Shown: piece by piece, positions 25,512 through 34,763 of the stretch | Position numbering within the stretch: the first letter of the stretch is position 1 | Layout of the letters: each line of letters opens with the position of its first letter | Assembly: GCA_002403075.1 (NCBI GenBank) | Contig: DHHB01000035.1 | Span: 34,554 to 98,553, forward strand | DNA length: 64,000 nt | DNA from: a bacterium UBP1_UBA4783 | GTDB taxonomy: Bacteria; Krumholzibacteriota; Krumholzibacteriia; Krumholzibacteriales; Krumholzibacteriaceae | Reading direction: 5' to 3' | The notes under the pieces: generated by a model | Database searches by the model: none | Seen by the model: the letters and a program-made list of their open reading frames with translations, nothing else | Told to the model about the DNA's origin: nothing | Translations under genes and position numbers: made by a program

Positions 25512-27764
25512 ATGAATGCGCCTCGGAATAAGCCGCAGCTTTCCGAAAACACCCTTCGCGTGCTCGAAAAACGCTACCTTCGCAAGGATATCGACGGAAA
25601 CGTGACCGAAACCCCCGAGGAGTTGTTCCAGCGGGTCGCCTTGAACGTTTCGTCGGCGGAGCGCCTCTACGGCAAGACCGAGAAATGCCGCCAGTGGAAC
25701 GACGAGTACTACGACATGATGGCCTCCCTCGATTTCCTGCCGAACTCGCCGACGCTCATGAACGCCGGCGCGGAGCTGCAGCAGCTCTCCGCGTGCTTCG
25801 TGCTGCCGATCGACGATTCGATGGAGAGCATCTTCGAGACGATCAAGCACACGGCGCTCATACACAAGAGCGGGGGCGGCACGGGGTTCTCCTTTTCGCG
25901 CATCCGTCCGAAAAACGACGTCGTCAAGACGACGAAGGGCATCTCGAGCGGCCCCATATCCTTCATGACCGTGTTCGACGCAGCGACGGAGACGGTCAAG
26001 CAGGGCGGCACCCGCCGCGGCGCCAACATGGCGATCCTGCGCGTCGATCACCCCGACATACTCGATTTCATCACCGCGAAACGCGAGAACAGCCGGCTCA
26101 ACAACTTCAACATCTCAGTCGGCGTCACCGAGGAGTTCATGCGCGCGGTCAAGGAGGACCGCGACTACGCGCTCATGAATCCGCACGGGGGCGAGGTCGT
26201 CGACCGCATCAGCGCGCGCAAGGTCTTCGAGATGATCATCGAGTTCGCGTGGAAGAACGGCGAGCCGGGGATCGTGTTTCTCGACCGGATCAACCGGTTC
26301 AATCCGACGCCGCACGTCGGCGAGATCGAGAGCACGAACCCGTGCGGGGAGCAGCCGCTCCTGCCGTACGAGTCGTGCAACCTCGGCTCGATCAACCTCT
26401 CCCACATGATCGACCGGTCGGGACCGAAGCCCGCGATCGACTTCGCGAAGCTCGGGCAGATCGTGCGGAAAGCGGTTCGCTTTCTCGACGACGTGATCGA
26501 CATGAACCGCTACCCGCTCGAAAAAATCCGGGAGATGACGCTCCAGAACCGCAAAATCGGGCTCGGGGTCATGGGATTCGCCGACATGCTCATCGCCCTC
26601 GAGATCCCGTACAACTCGGCGGAGGCGCTCGAGGTCGCCGAGGAGGTCATGGGGTTCATCCAGCGCGAATCGCGCGCCGCGAGCGAAGCGCTCGCCGCCG
26701 AGCGAGGCACCTTTCCGGCCTTCAAGGGGAGCGTGTACGACCGCGAGGGCGGCTCCCGGATGCGCAACGCCACGACGACCACCATCGCGCCGACGGGAAC
26801 GCTCAGCATCATAGCCGGGTGCTCGAGCGGCATCGAGCCGCTCTTCGCCGTCGCGTTCGTCCGCAACGTCATGGATCGCGACGAGCTCGTCGAGGTGAAC
26901 CCGCACTTCAAGGAGATCGCCGAGCGCGAGGGGTTCTTCAGCGAAGAGCTCATGAAGAAGGTGGCCGCCGAAGGCACGATCGCCGGGATCCAGGAGATCC
27001 CCGAGAAATGGCGCCGGATATTCACGACGGCGCACGACATCAACCCCGAGTGGCACGTGCGGATCCAGGCGGCGTTCCAGAAGTACACGGACAACGCCGT
27101 GTCGAAAACCGTGAACTTCCCGAACGCGGCCACCAAGCAGGACGTCGAGAAGGTATACGTGCTCGCGTACGAGCTCGGATGCAAGGGCGTGACGATCTAC
27201 CGAGACGGCAGCCGCGACGAGCAGGTGCTCAATATCGGCTCCGTGAACCGGGTCGAGGAGAAGGCCGCCGCGGGGGATCCGCTGCTCACGCCCCGGCCGC
27301 GCCCCTCCGTCATCGTCGGGAGCACTCGGAAGATGACGACGGGCTGCGGCAACCTCTACGTCACGATCAACGAGGACGAGCACGGGCTGTTCGAGGTCTT
27401 CACCCAGATGGGAAAGGCGGGCGGGTGCTCGTCGTCGCAGGCCGAGGCGATCAGCCGGCTCATTTCGCTGTCGCTCCGCGCGGGGCTCGATCCGAAATCG
27501 ATCGTGAAGCAGCTCCGCGGCGTGCGGTGTCCCAACCCCGGGTGGGAAAAGGGCGGCATGATCCTCTCGTGCAGCGACGCCATCGCGAAGGCGCTCGAGC
27601 GCTATCTCGCCGAAAAGAAGACCCCCGCCGGCAAGAAGGTCGCGAAGCTCGCCGCCGCCTCGTCGGAGAGGGTCGCCGGGTTCTGCCCCGATTGCGGTGG
27701 GATGCTCGAGCACGAGAGCGGCTGCGCCGTGTGCCACGGGTGCGGCTTCTCGAAGTGCGGATGA
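25512..27764 (+). CDS. nrdJ: Adenosylcobalamin-dependent (class II) ribonucleotide reductase
   Basis: NrdJ converts ribonucleotides to deoxyribonucleotides using B12 to start radical chemistry, with or without oxygen. The 750-residue protein shows NSPTLMNAG, the first redox Cys in SACFVLP, and NPCGEQPLLPYESCNLGSINL-type active-site sequence holding the thiyl-radical Cys and catalytic Glu. ATTTTIAPTGTLS is the phosphate-binding loop. The C-terminus ends in a Cys-rich zinc-ribbon-like segment with CPDC, CAVC, CGFSKC, which in the family delivers reducing electrons. GAACGGGGG is upstream of the ATG. The promoter region carries two NrdR-like boxes and a terminator follows at 27801-27837, so it is a single-gene unit. 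Confidence 0.95.
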   Translation: MNAPRNKPQLSENTLRVLEKRYLRKDIDGNVTETPEELFQRVALNVSSAERLYGKTEKCRQWNDEYYDMMASLDFLPNSPTLMNAGAELQQLSACFVLPIDDSMESIFETIKHTALIHKSGGGTGFSFSRIRPKNDVVKTTKGISSGPISFMTVFDAATETVKQGGTRRGANMAILRVDHPDILDFITAKRENSRLNNFNISVGVTEEFMRAVKEDRDYALMNPHGGEVVDRISARKVFEMIIEFAWKNGEPGIVFLDRINRFNPTPHVGEIESTNPCGEQPLLPYESCNLGSINLSHMIDRSGPKPAIDFAKLGQIVRKAVRFLDDVIDMNRYPLEKIREMTLQNRKIGLGVMGFADMLIALEIPYNSAEALEVAEEVMGFIQRESRAASEALAAERGTFPAFKGSVYDREGGSRMRNATTTTIAPTGTLSIIAGCSSGIEPLFAVAFVRNVMDRDELVEVNPHFKEIAEREGFFSEELMKKVAAEGTIAGIQEIPEKWRRIFTTAHDINPEWHVRIQAAFQKYTDNAVSKTVNFPNAATKQDVEKVYVLAYELGCKGVTIYRDGSRDEQVLNIGSVNRVEEKAAAGDPLLTPRPRPSVIVGSTRKMTTGCGNLYVTINEDEHGLFEVFTQMGKAGGCSSSQAEAISRLISLSLRAGLDPKSIVKQLRGVRCPNPGWEKGGMILSCSDAIAKALERYLAEKKTPAGKKVAKLAAASSERVAGFCPDCGGMLEHESGCAVCHGCGFSKCG

Positions 27765-27800
27765 CCCGCGCCGCACCGGGCGCGCACGCGACAGGCTCGA

Positions 27801-27837
27801 ACGCCCCTTTCGACGACGGCCGGAAGGGGCGTTTTTT
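27801..27837 (+). terminator. Rho-independent terminator after nrdJ
   Basis: ACGCCCCTT (27801-27809) and AAGGGGCGT (27824-27832) form a 9-bp stem with a 14-base loop, followed by a T6 run. Confidence 0.88.
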
Positions 27838-27915
27838 CGTGGTTGCCGGCGCGGCGCGCGGCTTCGGCCGCGAGGGCGCGCCGGGGAGAGCCGCCGCGGA
27901 AACGGAGGATCGTTC

Positions 27916-28482
27916 ATGAAGAGCAAGGTCGATTTCGACGCGTCGCAGACGCTCGCGCCCCTTCCCGTCGTGCTCGTCGGGTGCGCGCACGCGGAGCTCG
28001 GGCTCAACCTTCTCACGGTGGCGTGGACGGGGATCGATTGCTCCGATCCTCCCGCGATCCACGTGTCGATCAGACCCGGCAGGCATTCCCACCGGATGAT
28101 CGCGGAATCGGGTTGCTTCACCGTCAATGTCCCGATCCGCGACCTGCTCCGTCAGCTCGATCTCTGCGGGATCGTCTCGGGGCGCGACGGCGACAAGTGG
28201 CGCCGCGCGGGGCTCACGCCCCTCACGGGGACGTCCGTCGCGGCGCCGCTCGTGGCCGAGTGTCCCGTGAACTTCGAGTGCGCGCTCGCGAGAGTCGTTC
28301 CCCTCGGCGCGCACGACATGTTCATCGGCGAGATCGTCGCCCGCCACGCGGACGCGGATCTCGTCCGCGGCGGCCGCGTCGACTTCTCGAAGCTGCCGCT
28401 CGTCGCGTACGTGAACGGCGAATACTGGAGCCTCGGCGAGCGGATCGGGACGTACGGTTTCTCGGGAAAGGAGCGGGCGTGA
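27916..28482 (+). CDS. Flavin reductase-like (FMN-binding split barrel) protein
   Basis: A 188-residue protein of the DIM6/NTAB flavin reductase-like family, which binds FMN in a split beta-barrel. Typical segments are PVVLVGCAH, NLLTVAWTGIDCSDPPAIHVSIRP, and SGCFTVNVP, with a late PLVAYVNGEYWSLGE. These proteins reduce flavin with NAD(P)H or act as electron-transfer or oxygen-handling partners; the partner is unknown here. ACGGAGGA is 6 bp before the ATG. The stop overlaps the start of an MFS exporter gene by GTGA, so both are one unit. The terminator at 27801-27837 separates it from nrdJ. Confidence 0.85.
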   Translation: MKSKVDFDASQTLAPLPVVLVGCAHAELGLNLLTVAWTGIDCSDPPAIHVSIRPGRHSHRMIAESGCFTVNVPIRDLLRQLDLCGIVSGRDGDKWRRAGLTPLTGTSVAAPLVAECPVNFECALARVVPLGAHDMFIGEIVARHADADLVRGGRVDFSKLPLVAYVNGEYWSLGERIGTYGFSGKERA

Positions 28483-29870
28483 GCGGAGAGGGGGGGGGAC
28501 CGGACGGGCGCTCGGCGATCCTCGTCGCGACGATCGCTTCGTTCGTCGCGCCGTTCATGGGGGCGGCCGTCAACGTCGCGCTCCCGGCGATCGGCGCGGA
28601 GTTCTCGCTGCCGGCCGTCTCGCTCGGATGGGTCGCGACGGCCTACCTTCTCGCCGCCGCGATATTCCTCCTGCCGTTCGGACGACTCGGCGACCTGTAC
28701 GGCCGCAAAAGGATCTTTCTCGCCGGCAACGTCCTCTTTACGATCGCCTCGCTCCTGTGCGCGTTCGCGGTCTCGGCGACGATGCTCGTGGGGGCTCGTT
28801 TCCTGCAGGGCGTCGGAGCGGCCATGATATTCGGAACGAGCGTCGCCATCGTCACTTCGGCCGTTCCGCCGGGGAAACGGGGGCGGGCGCTCGGCGTCGC
28901 CGTCGCGGCCACCTACCTCGGGCTCTCTCTCGGACCGGTCGTCGGCGGATTTCTCACCCACTGGCTCGGATGGCGGAGCATCTTCCTCTTCACGGCGCCG
29001 CTCGGGGCGCTCGTGATCGCGTTCGTCGTCCTTCGTCTCGAGGGGGAGTGGACGGGGGCGAAGGGGGAGCGGTTCGACGCGCCCGGCGCCGTTCTCTCGA
29101 GCGGTTCGCTCGCCTCGCTCATGTACGGGTTCACGCGGCTTCCCGCCGCGGCCGGCGCGTGGCTCATCCTCGCCGGAGCCGCGGGCCTCCTCGCCTTCGG
29201 GCTCTGGGAGCTCCGCGCCCGGCAGCCGCTCATCGATCTTCGCCTCGCGGCGGGGAACCGCGTCTTCGCTTTCTCGAACCTCGCCGCGCTCGTCAACTAC
29301 AGCGCGAGCTTCGCCGTCGGATTCCTCATGAGCCTCTACCTCCAGTACGTCAAGGGGTTCGATCCGCGCCAGGCAGGCGCCGTCCTCGTCGCTCAGCCGA
29401 TCGTCATGGCGCTGTGCTCCCCGTTCGCCGGGCGGCTCTCCGACCGGATCGAATCCCGGATCGTGGCCTCCGCCGGCATGGCGATCACGGCGGCCTCCCT
29501 CTTTCTCTTCATCTTTCTCGGCGCCGGGACGCCGCTCGCCGCCGTCGTTCTCAACCTCATGCTGCTCGGGCTCGGCTTCGCCCTGTTCTCCTCGCCGAAC
29601 ACGAACGCTGTCATGAGCTCCGTCGAAAGCCGCTTCTACGGCGTCGCCGGGGCGACGCTCGGCACCATGCGCGCGGCCGGCCAGATGATGAGCCTCGGGA
29701 TCGCGATGCTCGTCTTCGCGCTCGTGCTCGGCGGCGCGCGGATCACCCCGGAGCTGCACGGGCGGTTCGTCGAGAGCGTGAGACTCGCCTTCGTCGTCTT
29801 CGCCGCCCTGAGCGTCGCCGCCGTTTTCGCCTCTCTCGCCCGCGGTTCCGTCCGCGGGCGCGCCGAATAA
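28479..29870 (+). CDS. MFS drug exporter, DHA2 (EmrB/QacA)-like
   Basis: A 463-residue major facilitator transporter with around 14 hydrophobic segments, which fits the 14-helix DHA2 drug:H+ antiporter group. Signature features are SLGWVATAYLLAAAIFL in helix 2, GRLGDLYGRKRIF in the loop between helices 2 and 3 (motif A), GARFLQGVGAAM, and LGLSLGPVVGGFL (motif C, marking antiporters). The GTG overlaps the stop of the flavin reductase gene. The substrate is not known; the operon with a flavin reductase could mean export of a redox-active or aromatic compound, but this is speculation. Confidence 0.85.
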   Translation: MSGEGGGPDGRSAILVATIASFVAPFMGAAVNVALPAIGAEFSLPAVSLGWVATAYLLAAAIFLLPFGRLGDLYGRKRIFLAGNVLFTIASLLCAFAVSATMLVGARFLQGVGAAMIFGTSVAIVTSAVPPGKRGRALGVAVAATYLGLSLGPVVGGFLTHWLGWRSIFLFTAPLGALVIAFVVLRLEGEWTGAKGERFDAPGAVLSSGSLASLMYGFTRLPAAAGAWLILAGAAGLLAFGLWELRARQPLIDLRLAAGNRVFAFSNLAALVNYSASFAVGFLMSLYLQYVKGFDPRQAGAVLVAQPIVMALCSPFAGRLSDRIESRIVASAGMAITAASLFLFIFLGAGTPLAAVVLNLMLLGLGFALFSSPNTNAVMSSVESRFYGVAGATLGTMRAAGQMMSLGIAMLVFALVLGGARITPELHGRFVESVRLAFVVFAALSVAAVFASLARGSVRGRAE

Positions 29871-29958
29871 CGGCGTTCGCGCCGCTGTATCCCCGGAGAA
29901 ACCGCTCGACAACGAAGCGCTGCGACGGCGGCGATCCATTCTCGGCGAGGTGACCACG

Positions 29959-30876
29959 ATGAACGAACGCGTGTTCGGCCGCGGCACGGGGTGGCTCCCC
30001 GACTATCCGGACGTCCGCGATTACACCGTCGACCGCGGCGAGGTGAGTCCGCGGCTGCGTGAGCTCGGGGAGCGGGATTCGGTGCGGGCGATGCTCGCCA
30101 AGTCCCTCGGCGGCCGCCGCCGCGGCGGAGCGATCCCAGCGACCGCCGATCTGCGGCGGTGGTGCTCCCGCGTGGAGGATCAGGGGGAGATCGGCTCGTG
30201 CACGGCGCACGCCGCCGCCTCCCTCGTCGAGTACTTCGAGCGGCGCTCGTTCGGCTCCCACACGGACGTCTCGCGCCTCTTCGTCTACAAGACGACGCGG
30301 AACCTCATGCGCGCCGACGGCGACACGGGGGCGTTCATCCGCGCGGCGATGGGAGCGCTCGTGCTCTTCGGCGCCCCCCCCGAGGAATACTGGCCGTACC
30401 GCCCGGCGGCGTTCGATCGCGAGCCGCCCGCCTTCTGCTACGCCTTCGCCCGGAGCTACCGGGCGGTGAGCTACTACCGGCTCGATCCGCCCGGCGCCGC
30501 TCCGGAAGAGCTTCTCCTGCGCCTGCGCGCGAACCTCGCCGCGGGGCTTCCCGCGATGTTCGGGTTCACCGTGTACGGCTCGATCGCGGAGGCCGCGGAT
30601 TCGGGACGGATACCGTTTCCGGGAGGGAGCGACGAAGTCGTCGGCGGGCACGCGGTCGCGGCGGTCGGCTACGACGACCGCATGAAGATCCGCGGCGCTT
30701 CTTCGGGCTCGCCGGAAACGACGGGAGCGCTCCTCGTCCGCAACTCGTGGGGCGCCTCGTGGGGGGAGAAGGGGTACGGCTGGCTGCCCTACGCCTACGT
30801 TCTCGAGGGGCTCGCCGACGACGTCTGGTCGCTGCTCAAGAACGAGTGGATCGATACGGGGCAGTTCAAGGCGTAG
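29959..30876 (+). CDS. Papain-like (C1) cysteine peptidase without a signal peptide
   Basis: A 305-residue C1-family peptidase. The N-terminus has LPDYPDVRDYT, a motif common in bacterial C1 enzymes. The catalytic set is complete: Gln75 and Cys81 in QGEIGSCTAHA, His231 in GGHAVAAVGYDD, and Asn262 in VRNSWGASWGEKGYGW. There is no signal peptide or membrane segment, so the enzyme appears cytoplasmic, or is exported in some other way. The ATG at 29959 was chosen because GAGGTGA precedes it by 6 bp; a GTG three codons earlier is less likely. It ends 1 bp from the stop of the convergent hemW gene. Confidence 0.88.
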   Translation: MNERVFGRGTGWLPDYPDVRDYTVDRGEVSPRLRELGERDSVRAMLAKSLGGRRRGGAIPATADLRRWCSRVEDQGEIGSCTAHAAASLVEYFERRSFGSHTDVSRLFVYKTTRNLMRADGDTGAFIRAAMGALVLFGAPPEEYWPYRPAAFDREPPAFCYAFARSYRAVSYYRLDPPGAAPEELLLRLRANLAAGLPAMFGFTVYGSIAEAADSGRIPFPGGSDEVVGGHAVAAVGYDDRMKIRGASSGSPETTGALLVRNSWGASWGEKGYGWLPYAYVLEGLADDVWSLLKNEWIDTGQFKA

Positions 30877-30877
30877 C

Positions 30878-32050
30878 TCAGGCGGCGAACAGGAGGGCGA
30901 TCCGGTCGGCGACGCAGAACCCCTCGATCGTTGGAACGGCGCGGTCGCCCTCGACCGAGACGAGGGAGTCGCGGACGAGCCGGTCGAGCACGGCCTCCCA
31001 GTCGGGGCGCCGCCGCAGCGTCGCGAGCGGAACGCCGTCCGCCGTCCGGAATCCGAGCGAGAGGGATTCGAGGGCGCGCTCCTCCTCTCCGATCGTTTCC
31101 CGGCCCTCGACGGGCGCGCGGCCCTCTTCGGCCGCGCCGAGGTACGCGTCGAGCGGCCGCACGTTCCACCACCGCTCGTCCCCGCCGAACGAGTGCGCCG
31201 ATGGGCCGAGGCCGAGGTAGGGCACGCCTCGCCAGTAGGCGAGGTTGTGCCGCGAGACGTGCGCCGCGCCGCGCGCGAAGTTCGAGACTTCGTAGTGGAT
31301 ATACCCGCGCGACCGGAGCAGGGCGGAGGTTTCGAGAAGGAATCGGCGTCCCGCCGTCTCGCTCATCCCGCGGAGCGTCCCCGCGGCCCGGCGCGCCCCG
31401 AACTCCGTTCCGGCGTCGATCGTGAGCTCGTAGCACGAGAGGTGCTCGGGCGCGTGATCGAGGGCGGTCTCGAGCGTGCGCATCCATGAGCCGAACGTCT
31501 GCCCCTCGATACCGTACATGAGATCGACGCCGAGGTTCGCGAACCCCGCCTCGCGCGCGAGGGCGATCGCCCCTCGCGCCGTCGATGCGTCGTGCCGGCG
31601 TCGAAGCCGCCGCAGAACCGCGTCGTCGAACGACTGGACGCCGAGAGAGAGCCGCGTGACGCCGAGCCTCCGCCACGCGGCGAGCAGATCGGCGTCGACG
31701 TCGTCCGGATTGGCCTCGATCGTCGCCTCGACCCCGGCCGAAAAAACGAAGACGCCGCGAAGGGTGTCGAAGAGGCGCGAGACGTCCCCGGCGCCGAGCA
31801 GCGAGGGCGTGCCGCCGCCGATGTACAGCGTGTCGAACGCCGGGAAGACGCCGCGGTAGAGCGCGGCCTCCCGCTCGAGGGCGGCGAGCCAGCGGCGCTC
31901 GTTTCCGCTCTCGGGCGTCGAGTAGAATCCGCAGTAGGGGCATTTCGTCCGGCAGAACGGCACGTGGACGTAGAGACCCGCTCCGGCGCCGCCCGCCGTC
32001 GGCGGGACGCGCCAGGCGGGCGCGGCGGGAGAGCCGTCATTCCTCTTCAT
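30878..32050 (-). CDS. hemW: HemW-like radical SAM heme chaperone
   Basis: HemW is a heme-binding radical SAM protein, formerly annotated as coproporphyrinogen III oxidase. The 390-residue protein has CRTKCPYCGF, where the spacing Cys-x3-Cys-x2-Cys coordinates the [4Fe-4S] cluster, then IGGGTPSLL, SLGVQSF and GVDLMYG, all typical. SCYELTIDAGTEF and HNLAYWRG downstream match the HemW group rather than true HemN. The ATG at 32050 lies inside the 3' end of lepA (14-bp overlap), and lepA-hemW adjacency is a frequent bacterial arrangement. Function as heme chaperone is taken from the family. Confidence 0.9.
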   Translation of the reverse strand: MKRNDGSPAAPAWRVPPTAGGAGAGLYVHVPFCRTKCPYCGFYSTPESGNERRWLAALEREAALYRGVFPAFDTLYIGGGTPSLLGAGDVSRLFDTLRGVFVFSAGVEATIEANPDDVDADLLAAWRRLGVTRLSLGVQSFDDAVLRRLRRRHDASTARGAIALAREAGFANLGVDLMYGIEGQTFGSWMRTLETALDHAPEHLSCYELTIDAGTEFGARRAAGTLRGMSETAGRRFLLETSALLRSRGYIHYEVSNFARGAAHVSRHNLAYWRGVPYLGLGPSAHSFGGDERWWNVRPLDAYLGAAEEGRAPVEGRETIGEEERALESLSLGFRTADGVPLATLRRRPDWEAVLDRLVRDSLVSVEGDRAVPTIEGFCVADRIALLFAA

Positions 32051-33836
32051 TCGTCTTGAGAACCGCCACGAAGGCGCTCTGGGGGATCATGACCTGGCCG
32101 ACGGTGCGCATCTTCTTCTTGCCCTTCGCCTGCTTCTCGAGGAGCTTCCGCTTCCGGGTGATGTCGCCGCCGTAGCACTTGGCGGTCACGTCCTTGCGGA
32201 AGGGGGCCACGGTCGAGCGGGCGACGATCTTGCCGCCGATCGCCCCTTGGATCGCGATCTTGAAGAGATGCCGCGGAATCTCCTTGCGGAGCCTCTCGCA
32301 GACGTTCACCGCGCGCATGCGCGCGCGATCCGCGTGGACGACGATAGCCAGCGCGTCCACGCGCTCGCCGTTCACGAGGATGTCGAGCTTCACGAGCTCG
32401 CTCCGGCGGTAATCGAGAAGCTCGTAGTCGAAGGAGCCGTAGCCCTGCGTGACGCTCTTGAGCTTGTCGTAGAAATCGTAGACGACTTCGCTCAAAGGGA
32501 GGTCGAAGAGGAGCTCGATCCGGCCCGGGACCGGATAGCCGTAACGCGGGTTTTCCCCCCTTCGGTCGAGGCAGAGCTTCATGACGGCCCCGAGGTAGCG
32601 GTCCGGCATGAGGATCGTCGCGCGGATGTACGGCTCGAGGGCATAGTCGATGGCGATCGGATCGGGGTAGTGCACGGGATTGTCGACGACGATCGTCTCT
32701 CCGCTCTTGAGAACGAAGTGAAACTCGACGCTCGGCGACGTCATGATGATCGATTGATCGAACTCCCGCTCGAGCCGTTCCTGGAATATCTCGAGGTGGA
32801 GGAGCCCGAGGAAGCCGCACCGGAACCCTTGCCCGAGCGCGGCGGAGGAATCGCGCTGATACACGAGCGAGGCGTCGTTCAGCTTGTAGCGCTCCATCGA
32901 ATCGGCGAGCGCGTCGAAGTCCTCGCTGCTCACGGGATAAATGGAGGAAAAGACGACCGGCTTGACCTCGCGGAACCCGGGAAGCGGCGCCGCCACGGGT
33001 CTGTCGACGTGCGTGATCGTGTCGCCGATGCGGGTGTCGCTCACGGTCTTGATCCCGGCGATGACGTATCCGACCTCTCCCGCCCGGAGGGCGGGGCGGC
33101 GTTCACGGTCGATGCGGAACACGCCGACCTCTTCGACGCGGTGCGACGTGCCGAGGGACATGAGCCGGATGTCGTCCCCCGCGCGGATCGTTCCGTCGAA
33201 GATGCGGAAGCTGATGATGGCGCCGCGGAAGGGGTCGTATTTCGCGTCGAAGATGAGCGCGGCGAGCGGCGCCTCGGGTTCCCCCGCCGGCGGCGGGATG
33301 CGGAGCGTGATCGCCTCGAGGATGTCGTCGATGCCGGTCCCCTCCTTGGCGGAGCAGAGGATCGCGTCGTCGGCGTCGAGCCCGAGTTCCGTCTCGATCT
33401 CGACGCGCGTATGATCGATGTCGGCGGAGGGGGAATCGATCTTGTTGATCACGGGGATGATCGCGAGCTGGTGCTCGAGCGCGGCGTACATATTGGCGAG
33501 CGTCTGCGCCTGCACCCCCTGCGTCGCGTCGACGAGGAGCAGCACGCCCTCGCAGGAGGCGAGCGCGCGGGACACCTCGTACGAGAAATCGACGTGCCCC
33601 GGGGTGTCGATGAGGTTGAGGATGTACTGCTCGCCGGCGGCGCTCGTGTAGGGCATGCACACGGTCTGGCTCTTGATCGTGATGCCGCGCTCGCGCTCGA
33701 TATCCATCGTGTCGAGCATCTGATCGTGGAATTCGCGGTCCTCGACGAGCTTCGCGCGCTGTATGAAACGGTCGGCGAGCGTGGATTTTCCGTGATCGAT
33801 GTGCGCGATGATGCTGAAATTGCGTATCTGCGCCAT
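32037..33836 (-). CDS. lepA: Elongation factor 4
   Basis: LepA/EF4 is a ribosome-associated GTPase thought to act in initiation or under stress. The 599-residue protein is full length. G1 is AHIDHGKST, G3 is DTPGHVDF, and G4 is NKID; the specific C-terminal domain includes AKCYGGDITRKRKLLEKQ with the KKMR end typical of LepA. The ATG at 33836 gives the normal N-terminus MAQIRNFSIIAHIDHG. hemW overlaps its 3' end. There is no sign of alteration. Confidence 0.97.
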   Translation of the reverse strand: MAQIRNFSIIAHIDHGKSTLADRFIQRAKLVEDREFHDQMLDTMDIERERGITIKSQTVCMPYTSAAGEQYILNLIDTPGHVDFSYEVSRALASCEGVLLLVDATQGVQAQTLANMYAALEHQLAIIPVINKIDSPSADIDHTRVEIETELGLDADDAILCSAKEGTGIDDILEAITLRIPPPAGEPEAPLAALIFDAKYDPFRGAIISFRIFDGTIRAGDDIRLMSLGTSHRVEEVGVFRIDRERRPALRAGEVGYVIAGIKTVSDTRIGDTITHVDRPVAAPLPGFREVKPVVFSSIYPVSSEDFDALADSMERYKLNDASLVYQRDSSAALGQGFRCGFLGLLHLEIFQERLEREFDQSIIMTSPSVEFHFVLKSGETIVVDNPVHYPDPIAIDYALEPYIRATILMPDRYLGAVMKLCLDRRGENPRYGYPVPGRIELLFDLPLSEVVYDFYDKLKSVTQGYGSFDYELLDYRRSELVKLDILVNGERVDALAIVVHADRARMRAVNVCERLRKEIPRHLFKIAIQGAIGGKIVARSTVAPFRKDVTAKCYGGDITRKRKLLEKQAKGKKKMRTVGQVMIPQSAFVAVLKTNEEE

Positions 33837-34007
33837 GCGGCGGCCACCCCGTGCCGTGCGTTTCCGGTGAACGTGAACGATGAAATGTAGCGATTTCACG
33901 CCCGGGTGTAAAGACCGCTTTTGGACGGCCCCGCGCCGGAACGTTCGCTCGCCCGTCCCGCTCGAATCGGTTCGCGCCGGCGGCAACTGCCGACGGCAAA
34001 TGCGCCG

Positions 34008-34037
34008 TTGTGCGGGACGCGCGGCGTGCGCTATAGT
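34008..34037 (+). promoter_or_regulatory. Candidate promoter for the UPF0316 gene
   Basis: TTGTGC (34008-34013), 18 bp, then TATAGT (34032-34037). The ATG lies 80 bp downstream of the -10 element. Confidence 0.45.
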
Positions 34038-34116
34038 GAGCCTTCCCGCGGGCGACCGGCGCCGCCCGCGGGCTCATGCGGTCCGCATCGCCCGGGGCTT
34101 CAGCGGGAAGACGCCT

Positions 34117-34719
34117 ATGGACTGGAACACGATCATCGACGGCACGCTCTTTCGATGGGTCGTCACGCCTCTCCTCATCTTTCTCGCGCGCATCGGCGAC
34201 CAGTCGATCGGCACGATCCGGATCATCTTTATCGGGCGAGGGAACAAGGTCATCGCGCCGTTCCTCGGATTTTTCGAGGTGCTCATCTGGCTGCTCGCGA
34301 TACGCCAGATCATGACGAACCTCACGAACGGCTTCTACTACGTCGCCTACGCGGGAGGTTTCGCCGCGGGCACGTTCGTCGGCATGTACATCGAGGAAAA
34401 GCTCGCGATGGGGGTGATGCTCATCCGCATCGTGACGAGCCAGGGGGACGAGGCGCTCATCGAGCGGCTCAAGGCGGAGGATTACGGGGTGACGAGCGTG
34501 GACGCCGCCGGGGCGCGCGGGCAGGTGCACCTCATCTATACGATCGTGAAGCGCGCGGATCTCGCGCGCGTCGTCGGCATCATCGACCGCTTCAATCCGC
34601 GGGCCTTCTACACGATCGAGGACGTCCGGTTCGCGAGGGAAGGGGTGTTTCCGGCGGACGGCCGCTCGCCGCTGCGGAGGCATCTCGACGTGTTCCGGTT
34701 CTGGAAAAAGGGCAAGTGA
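34117..34719 (+). CDS. UPF0316 (DUF2179/DUF5698) membrane protein
   Basis: A 200-residue protein with three membrane helices in the first half and a soluble DUF2179 domain in the second. Characteristic sequence is ARIGDQSIGTIRIIF, then APFLGFFEVLIWLLAIRQI, typical of UPF0316. The C-terminal half, beginning MLIRIVTSQGDEALIERLKAEDYGVT, is the cytoplasmic nucleotide- or ligand-sensing-like domain. Function is unknown; some relatives are linked to c-di-AMP or stress responses, which is not demonstrated here. A P-type ATPase gene follows 44 bp later on the same strand, suggesting a shared transcript. Confidence 0.8.
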   Translation: MDWNTIIDGTLFRWVVTPLLIFLARIGDQSIGTIRIIFIGRGNKVIAPFLGFFEVLIWLLAIRQIMTNLTNGFYYVAYAGGFAAGTFVGMYIEEKLAMGVMLIRIVTSQGDEALIERLKAEDYGVTSVDAAGARGQVHLIYTIVKRADLARVVGIIDRFNPRAFYTIEDVRFAREGVFPADGRSPLRRHLDVFRFWKKGK

Positions 34720-34763
34720 CGCTCCGCCCCGCGGGCCGGCGGGCGGCGGGAGATCGAGACGCG

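Noticed and set aside
29871..29958. Possible small gene between the MFS exporter and the papain-like gene
   Set aside because: No start with ribosome binding site and no coding pattern in under 90 bp.
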